This document shows, in pieces, positions 1 to 11,067 of a DNA stretch of 64,000 nt. Under the pieces are notes generated by a model, which made no database searches, was not told the DNA's origin, and worked only from the letters and a program-made list of their open reading frames with translations. This DNA is from Eunapius fragilis. Taxonomy: Eukaryota > Porifera > Demospongiae > Spongillida > Spongillidae. Location: the NCBI GenBank assembly GCA_963681505.1, contig OY811990.1, forward strand, positions 5,386,708 through 5,450,707, in the 5' to 3' direction. The translations under genes were made by a program, and so were the position numbers. Every line of letters begins with the position of its first letter. The first letter of the stretch is position 1.

Positions 1-21
1 GTCTCATTTTTTCAATCCCTT

Positions 22-1245
22 TTAACCTCGCTCTTTACATACTCGTAATGCACTCTTAGCAATGGGTGTTCCATCTTGCCCTGGATACCACATTTGCTGT
101 AACACTTTCTTCATCGAATTTGTGGCCAAATCAAATGTTTCAAACCATCCCATTTGTGTAATGATTGGTTGCTTGCCTCCATCAGTCATGTTCATACGAG
201 CAGTAGACAGTGACCCTTTTTTTACAGCAGTGTGAAAGGGAGCATTATCATATGTCAACAACAATTGGCATCCTGGATACAAATGTTCGAATTGATCAAT
301 AACTTTTTTCAGATTATTCATTACATTATCGTGCTTCCATGTTCCATCACTTTTGGGCTCAATGGTTTCTAGTCCCAACCAGCCTTGGCATGGAACTGAG
401 ACGCCACTTACCATAATGGTAGCTCCATCTCCTTTCGGCTTCATATGGTAAGCATCATCACTTACCCAAGCAAACCGGTTCCCTTCATTTGCATACAAAA
501 TGCACTCATCATGGTTGCCATGAAGAAGAGGTTTTTCACCTGCAGGGAGGTTGGGCCATTCTGGTTTTCCAGTTGCCTCACTTAAAATTGGCAGACGTGG
601 CTTTAAAGCCAACATTTGCTTTACCCATTCGTTACGATAGGTAACAACATCCTGGTCCTCGTGTCGATCACAAAAAGGAGCTCTGGATGAATCAGCCCAC
701 TTATAGCCCAGCTTGTGCATCCAACGCAGAACAATCATTCGTGATACCTGACGTGAGTGGTATCTAGCATCATGAAGATCTAGAAGTTCTGGTGACACAA
801 CGTCTGGATCATTGAAAAGAACATTATTGATGTAATTCTGCAATTGTTGAATTGTCAAATAGCCATCTTTATGCTTGCCACCTTGTTTGAGCCTATTTTT
901 AATCCAGCTTTGTAGCTCAAACACAAGGGCTGGACTACCAAAAAGAAGTGATGGATCTCTTTCTTCATGTTCGCTTCGATGATCCAACAAAGCATCTTCT
1001 CCAATAGATTCCCAAGACGAAGACCATCTTTTCACTGTTGCCACACTCACCAAGAACATTTGACTAACTTTGTTTCGAGCACGAATGGGAGATACGCCAT
1101 CTGCCAATTCAATGTAGTATAATCGCAATGCAAGTGTTCTTGCATCCGTATCAGCAAGGTTAGGCATAAATTCCGCTAGAGACTGCAACTCTTTCGCGGC
1201 ACTTTTTGCGATTGCAGCTGCAGTCCTTCTCTTCACCGTGCTCAT
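22..1245 (-). CDS. Tc1/mariner-IS630-like DDE transposase, incomplete at its 3' end
   Basis: About 407 codons from an ATG at 1245-1243 to a TAA at 24-22. The N-terminal third has a helix-turn-helix-like stretch (SPIRARNKVSQMFLVSVATV) suited to binding terminal repeats. The catalytic half shows an acidic pair in WVSDD and the motif TYDNAPFH, which looks like the second aspartate of Tc1/mariner-IS630 transposases. The third catalytic acid normally lies further on, in the C-terminal part, and is not seen before the stop. So the copy is truncated, carries a nonsense change, or continues after an intron that leaves the window (the final GAGCGAGGTTAA could hold a weak donor). The reading frame upstream of the ATG is open except for one TGA near 1265. 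No terminal repeats were identified, because the downstream end is outside the window. I am confident of a transposase and less so of the exact family. Confidence 0.65.
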   Translation of the reverse strand: MSTVKRRTAAAIAKSAAKELQSLAEFMPNLADTDARTLALRLYYIELADGVSPIRARNKVSQMFLVSVATVKRWSSSWESIGEDALLDHRSEHEERDPSLLFGSPALVFELQSWIKNRLKQGGKHKDGYLTIQQLQNYINNVLFNDPDVVSPELLDLHDARYHSRQVSRMIVLRWMHKLGYKWADSSRAPFCDRHEDQDVVTYRNEWVKQMLALKPRLPILSEATGKPEWPNLPAGEKPLLHGNHDECILYANEGNRFAWVSDDAYHMKPKGDGATIMVSGVSVPCQGWLGLETIEPKSDGTWKHDNVMNNLKKVIDQFEHLYPGCQLLLTYDNAPFHTAVKKGSLSTARMNMTDGGKQPIITQMGWFETFDLATNSMKKVLQQMWYPGQDGTPIAKSALRVCKERG

Positions 1246-1263
1246 CAGCAAAATCTTGCTGGC

Positions 1264-1446
1264 TCACTGTACGGACCGTTTCGCTGCTGCCCCAGCTCGC
1301 GGGTCTCCCCTTGGAGATTTCTTCACACAAAGTGGTTTCCAAGCAGACATTGCAGCTCGACTAGTCTTTCTCGGCAAGCGACGAGTGATTTGGCTCTGAA
1401 AAGAACCGTTTTCGCTTTCAACAACACTACCAACGCCCTCAGCCAT
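1264..1446 (-). pseudogene. short basic ORF in frame with and just upstream of the transposase
   Basis: Sixty codons rich in Arg, Lys and Ser, in the same frame as the transposase and separated from its ATG by one TGA at about 1264-1266 and a few codons. It may be an N-terminal part of the transposase cut off by a nonsense mutation, or an upstream ORF. No family is recognised. Confidence 0.25.
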
Positions 1447-1449
1447 AAT

Positions 1450-2090
1450 CGATAACTAGTGGATAACTTGAATAACGTTACTATTTTAATGTAATTCATT
1501 GTAATCATGGCTGTGTTGTCAAGCCCCATTTCTTTGAAAGCATTTTTTTTGCGATGCATGGCGCGTTGACACTATAGAAACGAGTTCAAACGATAAAGTA
1601 AGGATCGTACCGCTATCTTGTAAGTTTGCGAGACATAATAATCGTGCAAAGCGAAGCGGCTTGCCTAACACAAAACGATATCAAATATGGCGTCTGAATC
1701 GAAAACACCATTTCCTTTTACCGGACTAAAAATCTAACTCGAGCAAACGATGGTAAAACGGCCACTCTCCTTACGTGCCATGATTCGTAATGATTCGTAG
1801 CCGTGCGAGAGAGAAATGTGCCTAAAACTATAAATGGTAATTTGTTTACTATCAATAATCGTAGTGAAACCAAAAAGTCACGTGACGCATTCTAGTTGTG
1901 AATGCTTATTGAAAAACACATATGCAACAAATGAGCGTTGTTAGATTTTTATTTACGTTCTCATTAATCAAAATACATTCAAGTGACCAAACTTCACATG
2001 AAGAAAAATTTTAGGATCAAGTACCACGATTTCCACTGTATTCCTAAAAGCCACACCCTCCTCCCCATGCTCATTCAAATGATGTGATGT
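1450..2090. other. intergenic, no gene seen
   Basis: Ordinary AT-rich sequence with no supported ORF. The 5' terminal repeat of the transposase element would be expected here, but I could not recognise it without its partner. Confidence 0.4.
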
Positions 2091-2102
2091 CCATGCAGCA
2101 CA

Positions 2103-2206
2103 TTGTGTGTGTGTATGTGTGTATGTGTGTGTGTGTAGTGTGTGTATGTGTGTGTGTGTGTGTGGTGTGTGTGTGTGTGTTTGTGTGTGTGTTTGTGTGT
2201 GTGTTG
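2103..2206. repeat. (TG)n microsatellite, imperfect
   Basis: About 100 bp of TG dinucleotides interrupted by TA and TT steps. The apparent ORFs on both strands are produced by the repeat. Confidence 0.9.
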
Positions 2207-2279
2207 TTTGGAGGCTGTGCAATTTATTTTTTGGGGATGTGTACACAGGCTACTTGTACAGTAGTGTGCTCTAAGGCTA

Positions 2280-2781
2280 TGATCATAGGGGGAGGGGATT
2301 GATCATAGGGGGAGGGGATTGATCATAGGGGGAGGGGATTGATCATAGGGGGAGGGGATTGATCATAGGGGGAGGGGATTGATCATAAGGGAGGGGATTG
2401 ATCATAAGGGGAGGGGATTGATCATAGGGGGAGGGGATTGATCATAGGGGGAGGGGATTGATCATAAGGGGAGGGGATTGATCATAGGGGGAGGGGATTG
2501 ATCATAGGGGGAGGGGATTGATCATAAGGGGAGGGGATTGATCATAGGGGGAGGGGATTGATCATAAGGGGAGGGGATTGATCATAGGGGGAGGGGATTG
2601 ATCATAGGGGAGGGGATTGATCATAGGGGGAGGGGATTGATCATAGGGGGAGGGGATTGATCATAGGGGGAGGGGATTTATCATAGGGGGAGGGGATTGA
2701 TCATAAGGGGAGGGGATTGATCATAGGGGGAGGGGATTGATCATAAGGGGAGGGGATTGATCATAGGGGGAGGGGATTGTT
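2280..2781. repeat. 20-bp minisatellite
   Basis: About 25 head-to-tail copies of GATCATAGGGGGAGGGGATT. Variants have AAGGGG instead of AGGGGG, or one G fewer. The G-rich strand carries runs of four to five G in every unit and could form G-quadruplexes. It lies about 0.6 kb beyond the 3' end of the RhoBTB gene. Confidence 0.95.
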
Positions 2782-3376
2782 TATTGCATGTGACCAAGTG
2801 GTTGAGGAACCATTGTGGTGTAATGGAGTAGAATGTCCACATGGTTTGGGTTTGTGGCGTGTTTCATAATAGGTGAAAGAACTGTACCACATACTTAGAA
2901 TTTTAAACAAGCTGTTAGTGACACAGCATATATTTGTCTGTCGATAAGCGAATGCTTGGGCTGTGTAGAGGAACTAGAGACATCTTTCCTTGAATTCCAT
3001 TCATGCACAGCTAAATGCGTGGAAGACATATCCCCGCACATATGTAGACAAAGAAGCTGATGACCGAGTTATTATCTAAAAATTCTGCAGGTCAAGTTTG
3101 TTTCTCTTCATGGCCAAAAGCCACTACCAGCTTCCAACATTGGGTTTCTTGAAGAGTTGATACACAATGTCATGAAGGTGCTTGTGGGGTGCAGCTACGT
3201 CACTACCCCTCTTGCAAGTTAGGTCTTGTGAATCCCCAACAGTACACGTAAGACATGCTAATATCTCATAAATATTACATGACAGACACCACAAACACAA
3301 AGAGATTTGATATTGATTGCCGTGGTGACAATCATCTGTGCATCATTGTCAACAGCTGGAGGCGTGGTCTTTGCAG
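2782..3376. other. 3' flank of the RhoBTB gene
   Basis: Unique sequence with no supported coding region. It probably contains the RhoBTB 3' UTR. I did not find a clear AATAAA on the minus strand next to the stop codon. Confidence 0.4.
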
Positions 3377-6274
3377 TCACATGACAGAACATTTATCAGA
3401 GGACCTCTCTCCTCCAGCTGCCAGCTCAGTCCTTCCCTCTTCCCCATCCCCTTCATACTTCTTCCTGTACTCCTCCATGGCCTCCATATAGGACACGGGA
3501 GGCCATTGGTGGGCCTGGACGTAGGTAAGGTTGTCATCAGTAATGAGGGAGAACTCTGGCTTTGAAGAGAAGGCTGTGTAGTTGCTGGAGATGAAGTGGA
3601 GACACCAGGCACCCAGCTGGTGAGCATTGTGCAGCTGTGCTGTTAACAGGAGGGCTGCAAATAGAACACACAAGGTAATGGATGGTGGGTGGAAGCACTG
3701 ACATACTGTGGGAACGGAGATATTTAGGTGAAGGGTGTGGTTTGGGGAGGAGGATACTGTGGGCATGGGAAGGAGGTAACGAGGGTGTGGTGGGAGGAGG
3801 GTTCTAAGGGATATGCAGTGGAACTGGGGAGGAGGGTACGTACCAACAACGTCAATGTCCGCTCTTGCTATGCACTTGGTGGTAGCTCTGTCTACCTCTT
3901 TGGTAATGTAGAGCTCACAGAGGGAGGTAAGCCTGGGCATCACGTACTCATTGGCCAGTACCAGGATGCCCACAGAGTCTCCCTCCTCTATGGGGGAGTG
4001 GTCAGTATACAAGTACTCCAAGAAGGCTAGCATGTTTTCATGGGTGATGTCATGAAGCTCCACCTACAAAGATAATGAATGTCATTAAGGTGCAATCATT
4101 GTGCTCAGATGTGCAGTTTATTATGCAATCACAATCAAAATACAAACATTGGATACATTGGATAGTGCATCAGTACATTTTCAGCTTCAATCTTCTTACC
4201 TCTGATATTTCACTTTCGACAAAGCCATTTCTAAACATGGCAGAAAGAACATCGCACCTGGCCATAAAGACCACCTTGTGAGCAAGTATGGTTTTCCCCT
4301 CCACCATCAGACGCACATCGGACAGCTGCGGCTGGTTCAGAAACAGGGTCTTGGCTATGCCACTATTTCTGTCATTCAGCCATGTTCCTATGCTTGGGTT
4401 GAAGTGGACAAACTCCTCCCCCTTTTTAGCATTCTCACATATCGTCTGCAGCTCTGGAAGGTTGAAGAATTCAGCCACCTTCACTGTTTCATCAATGAGG
4501 GGACTCTTGGGCTCAAATTCTACAATTCCTGTGTAGAGGAACTCGAGACATTTCAAGAAGGGACCTTCAGAGACCAAGGTGTCATCCAATGTGATCCTAG
4601 CGACCATTTTACCTGTCTCAGCGCTCGCACTGATGGATGCAAACCTGTGATCATGAGAGTAGCCCACCACTTTATGCAGTGGACCAACCTGTACTGAATG
4701 TCCTTTAGTCCCGCCACTTTCCCACCATTTATGTTTGCCGGAGTCACCTCCTGCAGTCGCTTCTTGTTCCAATGTGGGCACTCACCAAGGCTACTAGCTT
4801 TTATCGTGTCTTCCACTCCAAATACTCTCCTGAACACATCAGAGGCACAGCAGAGGACATACTTGTGGGCATGGTACGTCTTCGGTCCGAGAAGGAAGGT
4901 CACGTCGGAGAGGTCCTCGCAGTTGAACAGCTTCTTCCAGTCACTGGCAAACGTCGATGTGCTGACGTTGATCCAGGGGGCGTGTTCATTCTTTGGCAGT
5001 GTGGGGGGTGGAGGGATGCCAGAGTTTGACGTGACCTCTGTACCTTCATCCCCTGTGGTCCTGGAACACACCCACATAGGCACACACACACACACATATG
5101 GAAGATGGATATTTGGAGAGTGTGCATTGAAATGGAGATACCTCTTCTTCCTGAACCAGGTGAACCTCTTCTTATGAGATGTGGTCCCTGATGGGCTCAA
5201 ACCAGCCCGCATTGCTGACATCATTGTTTCTGAGAGACCACTTTGTGTGAGAGAGCTGCATTCAAAATATCCAACTGCCCCTGTGTATTTGATGGGAAGG
5301 AATATACAAGAATATCCTAACATATCCAACTGCCCCTGTGTATTTGGTGGGAAAGAATATCCTAACATATCCAACTGCCCCTGTGGGAAGGAATACGCAA
5401 GAATATCCTAACATATCCAACTGCCAGTGTGTATTTGATGGGAAGGAATACACAAGAATATCCTAACATATCCAACTGCCAGTGTGTATTTGATGGGAAG
5501 GAATACACAAGAATATCCTAACATATCCGACTGCCATTGGTGTGAGGGTTACACAAGAATATATTGAAGCCAAAGTGATACCCCAGCTCTGGCAAAATCT
5601 TCATTGCATAAAATCAACTACTGGTCACATTTAATTCTCTGTAACCTTACTGGTCATATCAGTTTCTCAGCATTGGGGGGAGTGCATGTGGTAGGTAAGC
5701 ACCAATGTGTGACATTTTATGTCTGGACTGGTTGTGGGGAGGAAGGGGGTGTGGCTGACCTAGCTGCTCCGCCATATCCTTGGCCTCCTGATGAGTCACA
5801 AATTCCCTTCCTGGGACGGCGGCCATGTGCGAGGAAGACGCTCTGAGGTCCGCCTTCAATCCAAGCAGTAACCATGGAGTGTTAGGACAGTAGTGCTTGA
5901 TTTCGGTAAACCACTTATCGCGGACGTTATCTAACGAGTACTTTCGTTCCACGCTGAAGGCGATCAGGAATACGTCGGTCTGCGGGTAGGAGAGCGGCCT
6001 GAGACGGTCATAGTCCTCCTGACCCGCTAGTGAACAGAAGGATACATATCGAACGTGATGTGTGGGTGTGGCTCGATATTTTTTTTTTTCTGTTACCTGT
6101 GTCCCACAGAGATACCGAAACGGGTTTACCGTCCACCATAACGTTGGCCGCATAGTTGTCAAACACAGTCGGGACGTACTCACTAGGAAATGAGTTCGTG
6201 GTCCATGATATGATAAAACAAGACTTGCCGACGGCTCCGTCTCCAACTATCACTATCTTCAAAGAGGATGCCAT
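3377..6274 (-). CDS. RHOBTB: RhoBTB GTPase (Rho domain plus two BTB domains) with a C-terminal CAAX box
   Basis: Seven exons: 6274-6097, 6026-5760, 5274-5142, 5060-4689, 4644-4200, 4063-3844 and 3654-3377. They total 1,893 nt (630 aa plus stop), and all introns are GT-AG with matching phases. Residues 1 to about 180 are a Rho GTPase: P-loop GDGAVGKS, switch [10 protein letters not shown], switch [13 protein letters not shown] with the catalytic Gln, LKAD in place of T/NKxD, and [11 protein letters not shown] basic, Pro-containing linker follows. BTB1 is around [20 protein letters not shown] and BTB2 around [20 protein letters not shown]. The C-terminus has the family's NQL-like [12 protein letters not shown] and QWPPVSY motifs. 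In the family, the BTB domains bind Cullin-3. The protein ends SDKCSVM, a prenylation-type CAAX box, which as I recall vertebrate RHOBTB1 and RHOBTB2 lack. The G-domain looks competent to bind nucleotide. Confidence 0.93.
5266..5545. repeat. short tandem repeat in RhoBTB intron 2
   Basis: About five imperfect copies of a unit of roughly 40-60 bp, containing CATATCCAACTGCC and GGAAGGAATACACAAGAATA. The repeat directly abuts, and slightly overlaps, the 3' splice site of exon 3. The exon 3 acceptor (CAG at 5277-5275) lies within the CCAACTGCCCC word shared by several repeat units, so other units carry look-alike acceptors. Confidence 0.85.
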
Positions 6275-6414
6275 CTCTGTTTGCAACGTTGGATATGAAA
6301 TATTCAGTACATACCTTTGTCCCCTACATGAAATTTATACTCTATTAAAATGCCTAAAAATAGATATCAATCTATTTTTAGCTTACGCAACAGTTGTAAT
6401 GATCTCTTTTTTGT

Positions 6415-6445
<31 letters not shown>

Positions 6446-6680
6446 AGAGGGGTACAGGATCGTGCTCACGGCAAACTATGGCGACCATTATACAGTGCCG
6501 CATGGTAAATTACGTTCGTGCATGCCAATCCGTGCGCGAGGCAATAATATTGCAACCCGCCGAGTGAACTAAGGCATCTCTTCCGGTATACTAGGATACA
6601 CATTTTAAGTTTGAGCAATTTTATAAATTCAAGCCAGCTACTTCACGATCCATCCAAAACACGTGCATCAGTTTATTATA
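6275..6680. promoter_or_regulatory. 5' flank and presumed promoter side of the RhoBTB gene
   Basis: Non-coding sequence upstream of the RhoBTB ATG, with a run of about 26 G at 6418-6445. No specific promoter element is recognised. The position is the only evidence for a promoter. Confidence 0.3.
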
Positions 6681-6682
6681 TA

Positions 6683-6924
6683 GACCCCTTGCCGTGTCAT
6701 CCCGGGAAGAATCAAAACATTAGCGGCCATATTGTTTTGGACCAAAACGTGTGCGTTATTTATGTTTTCATTACTAAACGTATATACGTATCATGAAGTG
6801 TCAATTGAACAATTGCGTCATTGCCATCGTATATACACAAATTTCTAAATAACGCACATGTTTTGGTCCAAAACAATATGGCCGCTAATGTTTTGATCCT
6901 CCCGGGATGACACGGCAAGGGGTC
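6683..6924. mobile_element. fold-back MITE with TA target duplication
   Basis: A 242-bp element whose two halves are near-perfect inverted repeats of about 80 bp. The ends begin GACCCCTTGCCGTGTCAT, and the arms include TTAGCGGCCATATTGTTTTG. It is flanked on both sides by TA (6681-6682 and 6925-6926), the insertion signature of Tc1/mariner-type elements. It has no coding capacity. The arms are very similar, so insertion is probably recent. Confidence 0.85.
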
Positions 6925-6997
6925 TATCGTGAAAGTTTGGAAATGAATTCTTGAATAACACTGAGTCACAGGATGCTCGAATTCGTCACATATAAGA

Positions 6998-7065
6998 AAG
7001 GTTCAGGATTGTATGATATACCCAGGTGATGCCACATCACCTGGGTTCATACAATCCTGAACCTT
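6998..7065. repeat. near-perfect 68-nt hairpin
   Basis: Two arms of about 32-34 nt (AAGGTTCAGGATTGTATGAT... and its complement) separated by a 3-nt loop, with one or two mismatches. It could be a tiny MITE or a small-RNA precursor. No target duplication was identified. Confidence 0.75.
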
Positions 7066-7906
7066 AATTCTGATCATCATCATTTTTTCGTTTTAAATGA
7101 TGATTATTTTAATGCTTGAACCAAATAGATGTTACTGATATGTACAAAGCATAACCAAGTAGCCTTAACCCCCATTTTTTGAAGCAGATCTAGTTGTTAA
7201 CAAAGGCCACTTAAATACACAGCAGAGCAAGCTTGTCTGAAGGGACTGCAGTGGAGGCCAGGAAGCATGAGCAAACGACCCCAAGTGTTAAGAGCTGGGT
7301 TAGGTGTGTATCCCACTTGCGGTAGAGACATATGAGAACTGGGGAAGGGAAGCCCAATCTACTTTCTCTCGTCTGGCTTCTCACCTAGCTGGCCATCATC
7401 ACCTCGTCCCACAAAGGTAAGGTGCTCACAGAGCTATACAGCAGGCTGAACTTCACCCTGGTTTGGGCTGTGGCTAGAGCCTTGTTGGCAAGATGTGCTC
7501 CCTCCCTTGGCCTCCAGGACATCCTTTGAGTTTTTCTATGTATTGCAATTCTACTCAGTATATAAGTACCGTTAGTATATTAGTATTCTGTACATAAATT
7601 GTAATCAGCGCTACGTGCAGTGATAAAATATGGGGACTTAACACAGGCGGATAGACAGACTATTCGCCCATTTATAAATAGGTGCTGGAGCAAATCTTTT
7701 AGCGTTAGAACTGGTCCGTGTAAGAAACCGCCACTCAATATTTCAATTGTTCAATTAATTGGAATTTGCAATTTTGACGCACTAATTGCCGATTTTTAAT
7801 GATATTTGTTATTTTCACTACGTGAATAATTGATCTAGCGAGGTTTTTTCAAATTTTCAAAATTTCAATTAAAAATTGGAAAATTGAAATTTTGAAAAAT
7901 GCTTCG
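7066..7906. other. intergenic, AT-rich, no gene seen
   Basis: No supported ORF. The last part is AT-rich and contains a short palindrome at about 7853-7899 (CAAAATTTCAATT / AATTGAAATTTTG) directly outside the left arm of the following inverted repeat. Confidence 0.4.
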
Positions 7907-8834
7907 TGCGGGGTCCGTGTATATTTCCGCCATTCCTAAATTTCATTGGTTTCAATATTTTCAGAAATTGAGAATTTGCTTTTTCTTCCAATATTTCATT
8001 GTTTCATCAAATTCAATTCATGCAGGTAAGCAATTTCGCCTGTATTCTACTTGATAGATCTCAATTTTTGAATCAATTCACTGTATATTTCCGCCATTTC
8101 CTAATTTCAATCGTTTCAATTTTTTCAGACATTGAAAAATTGCTTTTCCCTCCAATGTTTCATTGTTTCATTAAGTTCAATTCCTAGAGATGAGTAATTC
8201 CGCTTGTGTTCTTCTTATATGATCTCAATATTTGAATCAATGCCGTTGTCTATTAACCTGTTGTTAAATTTTCAATTTTTTTTTGCATCCTAATTAAGTT
8301 TTTGCAGTCTCGTCCCCAGATCAAACGTATATAAGTACCCCGCTCTTAGCAATACCTACCTTGGTTCATAAGTCCCGCCTTGACAAGGAAGCATTTAAAG
8401 CCAAGTTTATTATAGAGAAGCAAAGCAAAAGGGGTAGATACGCAGCTATGAAAGAGAGGGAAGTTAACGTTGGGGTGGCTCCATTGAGCTACGCCCCGGG
8501 GGGGGGGGGGGGGGGGGTTAACCCACCCTACCTCCACCTTTAGTAGTTTACGATAGATATATATAATCCCATTGGCCTCATCCCTGTAAGCATTCCCCGT
8601 TACTACTAACAACTCGCACCTTCAGCAAATTAGGGTTAACTAAGTATAAGTGGGCTTTGTACGCACAAGGCTATGGAAATACCAATTTGGGGGGTTATAG
8701 TTATTACATGTGCATGTTTATGATCTGCAGAAACATGTGGATACTGAGCCTATACGTAGCTGCCATCAATCACCATTGGAACATATATCACAGGTATAAG
8801 GAACACTTCTTTAAATATGGAATTGGTACCAGAA
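7907..8834. repeat. inverted repeat IR1, left arm
   Basis: Reverse complement of 10642-11652. The outer edge reads TGCGGGGTCCGTGTATAT and the inner edge ends near GGTACCAGAA. The outer part contains two to three diverged copies of a unit of about 170 bp that starts near TATATTTCCGCCATT (about 7917 and 8087, with a more distant relative at 7711). A poly-G run at 8499-8517 matches a longer, more complex tract in the other arm. Confidence 0.85.
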
Positions 8835-9796
8835 GTACATTAGTACAAATACCGCCTCAATGAAAGTACTTGTGTTGCATGGCATATATGAGATGATGAC
8901 TGTCCAACTCACAATTAAATTTATAAGTATGGGACAGTGTCCAGCTAAATCGGCTTTCTGGGGTTACGCATGCATAAAAAATTGTAGGCAGATACATAAA
9001 TCCATGATCCTCGCAATTGTACAACGCTTAATCGCTTCCCACACTATTTGCCCCTCCTTTTGGTGGTCTAGCTATTTTCTTTGCCGTAAGAACAATTAAA
9101 GCTCCCCAACCCATCGGGTACATATCTCCAGGTACGCGCGTCATATATCGAGGAGTTCTTTAGCTATTTAACAGTCCATACTGATGACTTGAATGTTATC
9201 ATTACGTAGATATTCCATGCTGTGCAAATTGAGTGGATGTGGAATCCATTTTTTTACCTTCATGACAAGACCGCCCTCTTTCAGGTCGAGGCTGAAACAC
9301 GTCTGCACTCATGAAAGCCCTTTTTGCTCCGCAATGCATTTGCAAATAATGTATACTTGTTATACGGACATCACCTTAAAACAAAAAGTCTCCAACTTTA
9401 TGACAATTAACCGCGTGCTATAGTTCACTCCATGTAAAGTCGGAGGGAGGCCTTGGAATAAGGAGTGCTGCATGTTCATGCACCTTCCTCCGTCAGCATA
9501 TTTAGCTAGCCTCATTTTCGGGTTTTGAGAACTCACCTTTACCATATACATTGTACTACCACCCCGTTTTCAAGAGTTATCACCCTTCCTTTGGCTCTAC
9601 AGTTACATGTAGGTCATAATGAACATCCTCCTTCGGGCCCTATGTCATATCCTGCATGGGACTCTTAGCCACTGCCTCTGATCCCTTGTCTGAGGTGAGG
9701 CTCCTATCTGCGTGCCTCTATGTGAAAAGCTTTAATGCATGCATGGTTACTTCCATGCATGGGCCTTTGCATGCGTGGACGATAATACTATAGGTG

Positions 9797-9837
<41 letters not shown>

Positions 9838-10329
9838 TCAAGAGATAAATTAAGCAAAAATGACAAAGAGGAATTATCTCAGGCCTTTAAAATGGTGCCT
9901 TGTGTGGTACTAGATGCTCCTATAAGCATTCCCCATTGGTATTAGCATAGCGTGCATGGTTGTGTTTCAATGTAAAACACATAATGAGATGTGTATACAT
10001 ATATAGATGATGGCATGCATTAGTCTAGGTACCCGACTGATCGGTTGCACTATCATAGTGATAGTGCAACCAGTCAATACTCTGACTAATAGGCATGCAT
10101 ATGCGCGTATGTGCACAGGATATACAGCTAAAACTACATTTATACACAATTTCACGACCATCAACTGCATGTGAGTCTGGAATCTAGCCAATAGGTGGAC
10201 CTTAGAAGTACATGCAAGTCGATCGTGCAGTTTAATACTGTAGGTGTAGTATTTGCAAAGACTGGTGCAAGAATTAAAAATTAAATTAAAAAAAACCCAC
10301 TATGAAACAATAAAATGCGCAACAATGAT
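8835..10329. other. IR1 spacer, no gene seen
   Basis: Unique sequence between the IR1 arms. It contains an (AT)n run at about 9801-9834 and a perfect 29-nt palindrome at 10043-10071 (GGTTGCACTATCA, TAG, complement). No intact ORF is supported. Confidence 0.5.
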
Positions 10330-10650
10330 TTAACATCTTTTAAAAGAGAGAAGGTTGGAAGCAAAGTTCCAAAAACATTTATGCAGCATTCCCCTTCTGA
10401 ATGGCAACGGAATGCTTTTGCATGAGGTACGCCAGAGAGCTTTTGTCACCTGCATGGCGTTCGCAATGCGGCGACCTAAGTCTGTCAAGAAAGGTATGGA
10501 ACGAGGGCTGCAGGCTCCAGAAGCTTCAAAAGCATTGCAACAGGAGTGAAGGATTGATAGCCATGGGTGCGCCTGGTTCGCTGCTGCACATACTTCTGAG
10601 GCTGTGATGGATATATGGGAATTAAGGGGCAAAAATGTCCATTCTGGTAC
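10330..10650 (-). pseudogene. degenerate C-terminus of a reverse-transcriptase-type element
   Basis: The minus strand reads PFLTDLGRRIANA and then, in another frame, GDKSSLAYLMQKHSVAIQ followed by KGNAA and a stop. This order (FLT-LGRRI, then a QR-SVAIQ-GNAA block before the stop) resembles the C-terminal segment of pol-like retroelement proteins that are multicopy in sponge and cnidarian genomes. One frameshift separates the two blocks, so this copy is dead. No RT core is present. The family assignment is from memory of such proteins. Confidence 0.5.
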
Positions 10651-11036
10651 CAATTCCATATTTAAAGAAGTGTTCCTTATACCTGTGATATATGTTCCAA
10701 TGGTGATTGATGGCAGCTACAGGCTCAGTATCCACATGTTTCTACAGATCATAAATATGCACATGTAATAACTATAACCCCCCAAATTGGTATTTCCATA
10801 GCCTTGTGTGTACAAAGCCCACTTATACTTAGTTAACCCTAATTTGCTGAAGGTGCGAGTTGTTAGTAGTAACGGGGAATGATTACAGGGATGAGGCCAA
10901 TGGGATTATATATATCTATCGTAAACTACAAAAGGTAGAGGTACGGTGGGTTAACCCCCCCCCCCCCCCCCCCCGCCCAAAAAAAAAAAAAAGTTTGTCT
11001 GGCTACGAGCCTTCCCGTTGCTGGGAAAGGGGTGGG

Positions 11037-11067
<31 letters not shown>

